Below are positions 1-4,443 of a stretch of 7,294 nucleotides of DNA, in pieces; the stretch's first letter is position 1, and the number at the start of each line of letters is the position of its first letter. This DNA comes from Paracoccaceae bacterium. GTDB taxonomy: Bacteria > Pseudomonadota > Alphaproteobacteria > Rhodobacterales > Rhodobacteraceae. The DNA lies in NCBI GenBank assembly GCA_015487335.1, contig WFPZ01000075.1:1-7294 (forward strand), in the 5' to 3' direction. The position numbers and the translations under genes were made by a program. The notes beneath the pieces were generated by a model that saw nothing but the letters and a program-made list of their open reading frames with translations, searched no databases and was not told the origin of the DNA.

Positions 1-56
1 CCACCGGATCCGACGAGGTCATGTGGAAACGAGCAATGAGCATACCGGAGGGACAA

Positions 57-248
57 ATGAAACTGTTCAAGCTGTTCAACAACTTCAAGCGCGACGAAGA
101 CGGCGCCGTGACCGTTGACTGGGTCGTGCTGACCGCCGCCATCGTTGGCCTCGGCATCGCCGTGCTGACCTCGGTCGCTGGCGGCACCACCGACCTGGCC
201 GACGACATCAGCTCCAACCTGGCCGATCAGACGATCGCCACCTACTGA
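57..248 (+). CDS. flp: Flp-type major pilin precursor, copy 1
   Basis: Small prepilin of the Tad/Flp pilus, 63 residues. It has a short basic leader (residues 1-16, ending KRDEDG), a predicted prepilin-peptidase cut between G16 and A17, and a 47-residue mature part that begins AVTVDWVVLTAAIVG and is mostly one hydrophobic helix, as expected for Flp pilins. Mature position 5 is Asp and position 6 is Trp, where the classical Flp motif has Glu-Tyr. The C-terminus is DQTIATY. The start at 57 is preferred over the in-frame ATG at 21 because GGAGGG (47-52) sits 4 nt upstream and because copy 2 begins at the same residue. The protein is identical to that of copy 2, 40 nt downstream. Any promoter lies at or before the window start: in positions 1-56 I see only this ribosome binding site, plus an open frame that ends in a TGA at 37-39 and could be the tail of an upstream gene. 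The pilin role is confident; which copy supplies the main subunit is inferred. Confidence 0.93.
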   Translation: MKLFKLFNNFKRDEDGAVTVDWVVLTAAIVGLGIAVLTSVAGGTTDLADDISSNLADQTIATY

Positions 249-288
249 GACACCTGAAACCACCACTCACTGAAACCGGAGAAAAGAA

Positions 289-480
289 ATGAAACTGTTC
301 AAGCTGTTCAACAACTTCAAGCGTGACGAAGATGGCGCCGTGACCGTTGACTGGGTCGTGCTGACCGCCGCCATCGTGGGCCTGGGCATCGCCGTGCTGA
401 CCTCGGTCGCCGGTGGCACCACCGACCTGGCCGACGACATCAGCTCCAACCTGGCCGATCAGACGATCGCCACCTACTGA
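289..480 (+). CDS. flp: Flp-type major pilin precursor, copy 2
   Basis: Second pilin gene. Its 63-residue product matches copy 1 at every residue: leader 1-16, cleavage site G16/A17, mature part of 47 residues with Asp5-Trp6 and C-terminus ATY. The DNA differs from copy 1 at only six bases, all in third codon positions (codons 12, 15, 30, 32, 41, 42). The ribosome binding site is GGAG at 278-281, 7 nt before the ATG. An in-frame alternative start is not needed, because the leader length equals that of copy 1. The stop is followed within 20 bases by a strong intrinsic terminator, so this gene ends a two-pilin transcript. The pair gives two doses of the same subunit. Confidence 0.93.
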   Translation: MKLFKLFNNFKRDEDGAVTVDWVVLTAAIVGLGIAVLTSVAGGTTDLADDISSNLADQTIATY

Positions 481-498
481 GCCGGAGCCTTCTTCGGC

Positions 499-530
499 AA
501 AGGGCCGCACCCATCCGGGTGCGGCCTTTT
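499..530 (+). terminator. Intrinsic terminator after the pilin pair
   Basis: A perfect stem pairs GGCCGCACCC-type bases 503-512 with 517-526 (10 bp, G/C-rich) around a 4-base ATCC loop. It extends through a G-T pair and three A-T pairs to 499/530, and the 3' side ends in TTTT followed closely by another T-run (CATTTT). It lies 18 bases after the stop of pilin copy 2. This is a textbook Rho-independent terminator and should separate pilin transcription from the genes downstream. Confidence 0.92.
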
Positions 531-651
531 CATTTTCGTATCGCCAGTCCCTTCCTCGAAAACGCCCGGCAGCCCACCCGAAATGCCGCAACTTTTCATC
601 AACCCGCATGTTGCTGCCGGCTTCATGCCCCAATCATGCCTCACAACACGA

Positions 652-666
652 ACACGATAATCGTGT
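652..666. promoter_or_regulatory. 15-base palindrome, possible operator upstream of the third pilin
   Basis: ACACGATAATCGTGT is a perfect inverted repeat of two 7-base arms around a single central A. It lies in the 235-base non-coding stretch between the pilin-pair terminator and the third pilin, 49 bases before that gene's start. The size and symmetry suit a dimeric transcription factor. With no loop to speak of, it is not a terminator or RNA hairpin. I cannot name the regulator. I see no convincing -35/-10 pair in this spacer, so the promoter for the next gene is assumed, not shown. Confidence 0.35.
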
Positions 667-715
667 CGCAGGGGATTCCTGCAGGACATTGGCAAAAAAC
701 TACGGGAAAGTTCGA

Positions 716-901
716 ATGAAACGACAAGTTGCATGTTTCCTGACGCAGGAGGACGGCGCGATCACGGTGGACTGGGTCGTGCTGACGGCAGCGATCATCG
801 GCCTGAGCCTGGCGGTCATCGTCTCCATCCAGGCCGGTGCGGTGGACTATTCCAGCAGCCTTGGCAACGTGCTCAGCGCACAGACCCTTGCCACCTACTG
901 A
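716..901 (+). CDS. Flp-family pilin, divergent third copy
   Basis: Prepilin-like protein of 61 residues with a 14-residue leader (MKRQVACFLTQEDG) and a predicted cut after G14. The mature part is 47 residues, exactly as long as in the two upstream pilins, and aligns to them without gaps at 25 of 47 identical positions. The core TVDWVVLTAAI and the end QT(I/L)ATY are kept, while mature residues 21-41 have diverged. The leader contains a Cys and lacks the KLFKLFNNFKR pattern of the other two. The ATG at 716 is preferred because it gives a normal short leader; the open frame extends further upstream with no pilin character. Its ribosome binding site is weak (GGGAAAG, 704-710), in contrast to the strong sites of the paired pilins, which suggests lower expression. 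It may be a minor or alternative pilin. It is not a TadE/TadF pseudopilin, which are longer. Function inferred from homology. Confidence 0.85.
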   Translation: MKRQVACFLTQEDGAITVDWVVLTAAIIGLSLAVIVSIQAGAVDYSSSLGNVLSAQTLATY

Positions 902-935
902 TCTTCCCGCCCCCGCAGGACAGAAGAACAGATCG

Positions 936-950
936 TTCCCGCTTCGGGAA
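936..950 (+). other. Small hairpin after the third pilin
   Basis: TTCCCG (936-941) pairs with CGGGAA (945-950) across a 3-base loop. It lies 34 bases after the pilin stop and is followed by AAA rather than a T-run, so it is not a good intrinsic terminator. It could protect the 3' end of a short pilin mRNA or be fortuitous. The rest of the 178-base gap to cpaB holds an imperfect palindrome at 1027-1044 and the cpaB ribosome binding site, and no clear promoter. Confidence 0.3.
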
Positions 951-1079
951 AAATCCCAACTGAGGACACGTTGGCATCAAGCTTCCGCCGCAATTCCCCC
1001 CGAGATTCGGGACAAGTGAACAGAAAACGGCCGGCACCGACCGTCAGGTGGCAGCAGGCCGATATCGAGAGGGCAGAAA

Positions 1080-1943
1080 ATGCGACTGGTATTCGGTTTG
1101 GTCTTGCTGATCGGCATGGGGTTGGCGGGTTTCGCCGTGTACATGGCGAAGGATTACATCAGCGCCTATCAGGAACAGCTGGCCCAGGAACGGGCAGCAC
1201 GTGCCCAGATGGTGGAAACCGTTGACGTCTTCGTCGCCAACCGGGCACTGCGCTACGGCGAGAAGATCCGCAAGAAGGACGTGCGGATCGTGAAATGGCC
1301 GGTGGACGCGGTTCCGCCCGGCGCCTTCCAGTCGGGCAAGAAGCTCTTCCCAAAAGGCGAGGAAAAGCTGCGCACCGTGTTGCGGGCCATGGAGGAAGGC
1401 GAAGCCATCATGGCCGTCAAGGTCACCGCTCCCGGCGAAGAGGCCGGCGTGTCTTCGCGGCTGGGCAAGGGCAAGCGCGCCTTTGCCATCCGGGTGGACG
1501 TGGCCAGCGGCGTATCCGGCTTCCTGCGTCCCGGCGACCGGGTGGACATCTACTGGACGGGCCAGAGCCTCGCGCCGGACGGTCCGGCACGCGGCGAGCT
1601 GACGAAGCTCATCGAAAGCGGGGTCAAGCTGCTGGCGGTGGACCAGATCGCCGACGCAGACCGCAGCAACCCGACGATTGCCAGGACCGTCACCGTCGAG
1701 GCGACACCGCTTCAGGTGGCCGCGCTGGCCCAGGCCCAGGCCACCGGCAAGCTCTCGCTGGCGCTGGTCGGCATCAACGACGACAACGAGGTCAGCGAAT
1801 CCGTCGAGGTGGACAGCCGCGACCTGCTGGGCATCGAAGAGCAGCAGATCGTCAAGGCCGAACAACCCAGGGTCTGCACCATTCGCACCCGGCGGGGCTC
1901 GGAGATCATCGAAACACCCATCCCCTGCCCTGCAGGAAACTGA
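1080..1943 (+). CDS. cpaB: Flp pilus assembly protein CpaB (RcpC)
   Basis: Periplasmic, membrane-anchored partner of the Tad secretin, 287 residues, a usual length for CpaB. An N-terminal hydrophobic segment (about residues 4-22) serves as signal anchor. It is followed by a short charged stretch and then an SAF-type domain (about 47-117: VDVFVANRALRYGEKIRKKDV ... WP ... PPGAF ... EGEAIMAVKV), as in AFP/flagellar P-ring chaperone-like proteins. The RcpC/CpaB domain follows (about 130-250), with GKRAFAIRVD and VSGFLRPGDRVDIYWT. Two cysteines near the end (C266, C283) flank the C-terminal RRGSEIIETPIP segment and could form a disulfide in the periplasm. GAGAGGG at 1067-1073 lies 6 nt before the start, which fixes it. 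The gene sits between pilin 3 and the secretin gene, with long gaps (178 and 193 bases) on both sides, so it may have its own transcription control. Confidence 0.95.
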   Translation: MRLVFGLVLLIGMGLAGFAVYMAKDYISAYQEQLAQERAARAQMVETVDVFVANRALRYGEKIRKKDVRIVKWPVDAVPPGAFQSGKKLFPKGEEKLRTVLRAMEEGEAIMAVKVTAPGEEAGVSSRLGKGKRAFAIRVDVASGVSGFLRPGDRVDIYWTGQSLAPDGPARGELTKLIESGVKLLAVDQIADADRSNPTIARTVTVEATPLQVAALAQAQATGKLSLALVGINDDNEVSESVEVDSRDLLGIEEQQIVKAEQPRVCTIRTRRGSEIIETPIPCPAGN

Positions 1944-1981
1944 CCCGCATGGCGGGCAGATCTTGCCCGCCACCCGGGTTT
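1943..1981 (+). terminator. Long interrupted hairpin after cpaB, possible terminator or attenuator
   Basis: An 8-bp G/C-rich stem (1951-1958 with 1964-1971, loop GATCT) is capped from outside by a second 5-bp stem (1943-1947 with 1975-1979) across a symmetric 3-base internal loop. It starts on the last base of the cpaB stop codon. The T-tract after it is short (TTT then C), so termination may be partial. A competing small hairpin GGGT-TTC-ACCC (1976-1986) overlaps it. Read-through to cpaC remains possible. Confidence 0.55.
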
Positions 1982-2010
1982 CACCCAATATCTTGTGTTT
2001 GTGTTGCGAC

Positions 2011-2019
2011 TTATCCACA
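2011..2019 (+). promoter_or_regulatory. Perfect DnaA-box match (TTATCCACA) upstream of cpaC
   Basis: TTATCCACA is identical to the strong consensus binding site of the replication initiator DnaA. It lies in the A/T-richer cpaB-cpaC spacer, 118 bases before the cpaC start. I found no second box in the window, so this is not an origin. It also reads as a short inverted repeat, TTAT-CCAC-ATAA (2011-2022). DnaA is known to act as a transcription factor in alphaproteobacteria such as Caulobacter; that it does so here is inference, and a chance match cannot be excluded. Confidence 0.35.
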
Positions 2020-2047
2020 TAAGCCGCCCGCGCCAAGCGATTGATTC

Positions 2048-2076
2048 TTGCAATAAATCCAAGTTTCCCGCATTGT
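2048..2076 (+). promoter_or_regulatory. Possible sigma-70-type promoter for cpaC
   Basis: TTGCAA (2048-2053) and CATTGT (2071-2076) are 17 bases apart and resemble weak -35 and -10 elements. They lie about 60 bases before the cpaC start, in the only notably A/T-rich stretch of the local spacer and after the cpaB hairpin. The match is poor at -10, so this is a candidate only. Confidence 0.25.
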
Positions 2077-2136
2077 GCCGAACAAACGGGCAATTGAAAC
2101 GACCCGTAACGAGGCGTGATCGGAGAGGCAGGTCAC

Positions 2137-3552
2137 ATGAAATTCAACGGTTTTCTCAGGGCCGCGCTGGCTGGCTTGTCGATCGCGTTCGCCGCCATTC
2201 CGGCCGCACACGCCCAGACGCTGAAGGTCATGGAGGGGGCGGTATCGAGCTCTCTCAACGTGGCGATGAACCGCGCCGTGGTCGTCGAGGCGGACAGCCC
2301 CTTTGCGGAAGTCTCGATCGCCAACCCGAACATTGCCGACATTTCCACTCTTTCCGACCGCACCCTTTACGTGCTGGGCAAGGCCCCCGGCCGCACCACG
2401 CTGACGCTTCTGGGCCCAGACGGCCGGCTGATCGCCAATGTCGAGGTGCGCGTCACCCCCGACATCGCCGAATTCAAGGAACGCCTCAAGCAGATCCTGC
2501 CCAACGAACGCATCGAGGTGCGCACCGCCAATGATGGCATCGTCCTGTCGGGGGTGGTCTCCAGCATCACCAAGCTCGACAGGGCTCTCGACCTCGCCAA
2601 CCGCTATGCCCCCGACCGGGTTTCCAACCTGCTCATGGTGGGCGGCACGCAGCAGGTAATGCTGAAGGTGCGCTTTGCCGAGATGCAGCGCGCCGTCAGC
2701 AAGTCCCTGGCATCAAGCCTCGGGCTGAGCGGAACCACCGTGTTTGGCGGCAACGCCGCCTTTGCCGACGGCAACAACGTTCTGGCCCAGTTCGACGGCA
2801 ACCCGGCCACCCTGCCCAACTTCTCTGGGGAAGCCTCGGGGCGCTACACCTTCGGCTTCAATGCCGGCGGGCTGCAACTGGCCATCGCCCTGGAAGCCCT
2901 TGAAAGCAAAGGCGTCGTCCGCACCCTGGCCGAGCCGAACCTGGTTGCCCTCTCGGGCCAGGAGGCGCGCTTCCTGGCCGGTGGCGAATATCCGGTTCCG
3001 GTGCTCGACCCCAACGGCGGCGCCTTCGTCGAATACAAGCCCTTCGGCGTTGAGCTGAAGTTCACCCCGCGGGTTGTGGACGGCGACGTCATCAACCTTG
3101 AGCTCACCGCCGCGGTCTCGGGCATCGACAGCACCGTCTCCTTCCAGAGCGGCGGCTTTTCCGTCAACGCCTTCAAGCGTCGCGAAACCTCCACCACCAT
3201 CGAGATGCGCGACGGAGAGAGCTTCGCCATTGCCGGGCTGCTGCAGGACGATTTCCGCGACCTCGCCGGGCAGGTGCCATGGCTGGGCGACATCCCCGTC
3301 CTGGGGGCACTGTTCCGCAGCGCCGAATACGAGCGCAACCAGTCGGAACTGGTGATCATCGTCACCCCTTACCTCGTTACGCCGACCCGTGGCGAAGCGC
3401 TGGCCCTTCCCACCGACAGGATCCGTCCGCCCACCGAGGCCGAGCTGTTCCTGTTCGGCAAGACCGCCAATCCGAACCGCCCGAAAACCGGTGCCGCAGG
3501 CGAAGTGGCCAGGCAGGATTTCAACGGGCCCTACGGCTACGTGATGGAGTGA
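2137..3552 (+). CDS. cpaC: Tad pilus outer-membrane secretin CpaC (RcpA)
   Basis: Secretin that forms the outer-membrane channel for the Flp pilus, 471 residues, near the usual size. The signal peptide is residues 1-26 (MKFNGFLRAA start, cut AHA|Q). Next come a pilus-formation N-terminal domain (about 37-107, with AVVVEADSPFAEVSIANPNIAD), a BON-like domain (about 110-168, IEVRTANDGIVLSGVVSS) and the secretin domain (about 172-415). The secretin domain shows VMLKVRFAEM, the LAEPNLVALSGQEARFLAGGEYPVPV block and the family signature VPWLGDIPVLGALFRS (380-395), then ELVIIVTPYLV. The start at 2137 is chosen because it gives a clean signal peptide and has GGAGAGG (2122-2128) 8 nt upstream; a GTG at 2116 in frame would add seven residues before it. 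The protein ends with a Pro-rich tail (about 425-471). It is followed almost at once by the OmpA-lipoprotein gene, so the two are co-transcribed. Confidence 0.96.
   Translation: MKFNGFLRAALAGLSIAFAAIPAAHAQTLKVMEGAVSSSLNVAMNRAVVVEADSPFAEVSIANPNIADISTLSDRTLYVLGKAPGRTTLTLLGPDGRLIANVEVRVTPDIAEFKERLKQILPNERIEVRTANDGIVLSGVVSSITKLDRALDLANRYAPDRVSNLLMVGGTQQVMLKVRFAEMQRAVSKSLASSLGLSGTTVFGGNAAFADGNNVLAQFDGNPATLPNFSGEASGRYTFGFNAGGLQLAIALEALESKGVVRTLAEPNLVALSGQEARFLAGGEYPVPVLDPNGGAFVEYKPFGVELKFTPRVVDGDVINLELTAAVSGIDSTVSFQSGGFSVNAFKRRETSTTIEMRDGESFAIAGLLQDDFRDLAGQVPWLGDIPVLGALFRSAEYERNQSELVIIVTPYLVTPTRGEALALPTDRIRPPTEAELFLFGKTANPNRPKTGAAGEVARQDFNGPYGYVME
3546..3549 (+). promoter_or_regulatory. Ribosome binding site deciding the OmpA-lipoprotein start
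   Basis: GGAG at 3546-3549 lies inside the last codons of cpaC. It is 2 nt from an ATG at 3552 (which overlaps the cpaC stop as TGATG) but 8 nt from the in-frame ATG at 3558. Spacing favours 3558; the overlapping ATG at 3552 would add only Met-Asn. Either way the gene is translationally linked to cpaC. Confidence 0.6.
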
Positions 3553-3557
3553 TGAAC

Positions 3558-4235
3558 ATGGTCCGGCACAGCAGCAAAATCGTCGCCGCCGTCAGCCTTC
3601 TGGCCCTGTCCGCCTGCGAAGGCCAGGACTATTTCGCCGACGGGCCGATCTTCGACAGCTGGACCCGCGAAGCCGGCTCCTTCGTGGACGAAGGCCGGTT
3701 CGGAGAACCGACAAACAACAACGTGCTGGTCCAGACCGGTGAGCGCGGCTATGTGATCGACCTCAACAACAAGTTTGCCCGCGACGTTCCGACAACGGTC
3801 AATTTCGCCTTCGACAGCGCCAGGCTGGATGCCGAAGCCAAGGCGATCCTGCGCCGCCAGGCCGACTGGATCAAGCAGTTCCCCGAAGTGCGCTTCCGTG
3901 TCTACGGCCACACCGATCTGGTGGGCTCGGATGCCTACAACAAGCGCCTCGGCCTGCGCCGGGCCAAGGCGGTCGTCGATTACCTCGTCTCGCAGGGCGT
4001 CAGCCGCTCGCGCCTCGAGGCGATGGTCTCCTTCGGGGAAGACCAGCCCCTCGTCGTGACCGAAGGGCGCGAAAGGCGCAACAGGCGCACCGTGACCGAA
4101 GTGTCGGGCTTCGTGACGAACGACCCCACCCTGCTGAACGGCAAATATGCGCAGGTGATCTTCCGCGAATACGTGGCCGGGGCCACACAGGTTTCGGCCA
4201 CCGGCCCGTCGTCGCTGACGCCTTCGGGTGGTTGA
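3558..4235 (+). CDS. OmpA-family peptidoglycan-associated lipoprotein of the Tad locus
   Basis: Predicted outer-membrane lipoprotein, 225 residues. The N-terminus is a lipoprotein signal peptide with lipobox LSAC and lipidated Cys at residue 20. After a linker of about 55 residues without recognised domain comes an OmpA/Pal-type peptidoglycan-binding domain (about 78-185) containing NFAFDSARLD (from 82), YGHTD (116-120), LRRAKAVVDYL (from 133) and the Arg-rich RERRNRR near its end (171-177). Asp120 and Arg134/Arg135 match the positions that bind diaminopimelate in this family. A 40-residue tail follows. The gene starts 5 bases after the cpaC stop and is followed by a terminator, so it forms a unit with the secretin gene and probably ties the secretin to the cell wall. 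It occupies the position of cpaD in Caulobacter-type loci; I see no CpaD signature in it. Family assignment is firm; the role is inferred from context. Confidence 0.9.
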   Translation: MVRHSSKIVAAVSLLALSACEGQDYFADGPIFDSWTREAGSFVDEGRFGEPTNNNVLVQTGERGYVIDLNNKFARDVPTTVNFAFDSARLDAEAKAILRRQADWIKQFPEVRFRVYGHTDLVGSDAYNKRLGLRRAKAVVDYLVSQGVSRSRLEAMVSFGEDQPLVVTEGRERRNRRTVTEVSGFVTNDPTLLNGKYAQVIFREYVAGATQVSATGPSSLTPSGG

Positions 4236-4237
4236 CA

Positions 4238-4258
4238 GTCCGCCCTTTCGGGCAGGAC
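4238..4258 (+). other. First of two back-to-back hairpins after the OmpA-lipoprotein gene
   Basis: GTCC-GCCC (4238-4245) pairs with GGGC-A-GGAC (4250-4258), giving 8 bp with one bulged A and a TTTC loop. It begins two bases after the stop codon and has no T-run of its own. Together with the terminator six bases later it may stabilise the 3' end of the cpaC-ompA mRNA. Confidence 0.5.
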
Positions 4259-4263
4259 CGTTG

Positions 4264-4291
4264 CGAAAAACCGAATAATTTCGGTTTTTTG
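4264..4291 (+). terminator. Intrinsic terminator between the OmpA-lipoprotein gene and cpaE
   Basis: AAAAACCGAA (4266-4275) pairs perfectly with TTCGGTTTTT (4280-4289) around a TAAT loop, with further pairing to 4264/4291. The six T's at 4285-4290 form the 3' arm and tail. The A-run on the 5' side means it could also work on the opposite strand. It marks a break between the secretin block and the cpaE-cpaF-tadB block. Confidence 0.85.
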
Positions 4292-4332
4292 GCCGCAATC
4301 TTGCCCAGATTCCCCTGCACATTTCCAACCTG

Positions 4333-4368
4333 GGAGCGGTGCGCGAACCGATGAACCGCGCCTGCTCC
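4333..4368 (+). other. Stable hairpin in the cpaE leader
   Basis: Bases 4333-4345 pair with 4357-4368 as 12 base pairs (one of them G-T) with a single bulged T at 4340, enclosing an 11-base loop. The hairpin core carries a GAACCG direct repeat (4345-4350 and 4353-4358). It sits after the terminator and 75 bases before the cpaE start, in what should be the 5' leader of the cpaE transcript. It lacks a T-tract, so it is not a terminator. It could regulate translation or stability, or be fortuitous. A short palindrome CACGG-GT-CCGTG (4393-4404) follows it. The rest of the 208-base spacer shows no convincing promoter, the best -35-like element being TTGCCC at 4301-4306. Confidence 0.4.
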
Positions 4369-4443
4369 TGCGGTGGGATCCAGAAAAACAGGCACGGGTC
4401 CGTGACACCGCTTCGTGTGCAGCAAACGGAAGGACGCAAGTCG

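Larger units (their letters stand above)
57..480 (+). repeat. Tandem duplication of the pilin gene (two 192-base units)
   Basis: Units 57-248 and 289-480 are direct repeats with 186 of 192 bases identical by hand comparison. The similarity stops at the gene ends apart from a shared ACCGGAG block just upstream of each start (44-50 and 275-281). The 40-base spacer has no other clear feature. The six differences are all synonymous and fall in codons 12 to 42; the last 21 codons are base-for-base identical. This is either a young duplication or an older one kept uniform by gene conversion together with selection on the protein. Confidence 0.9.

Noticed and set aside
1..39. Tail of an upstream gene ending at the TGA at 37-39
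   Set aside because: Thirteen codons without recognisable sequence are too few to support a call.
678..685. CCTGCAGG 8-mers in the spacers (also at 1929-1936) as a repeated regulatory site
   Set aside because: The same 8-mer also occurs inside cpaE and cpaF coding sequence as Leu-Gln codons, so it is explained by composition and codon use.
413..715. Long N-terminal extension of the third pilin
   Set aside because: It runs through the pilin copy 2 gene in another frame and through the terminator, and would destroy the short prepilin leader.
971..985. Sigma-54-like element TGGCAT-N5-TTCC upstream of cpaB
   Set aside because: The -24 GG is present, but the near-invariant G of the -12 GC is C, and there is no supporting activator site.
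2011..2022. Replication origin suggested by the DnaA box
   Set aside because: Only a single box, no cluster, no A/T-rich unwinding region and no replication genes nearby.
1044..2093. Minus-strand open frame opposite cpaB
   Set aside because: Antisense shadow of cpaB; the predicted protein has no domain character and the + strand gene is unambiguous.
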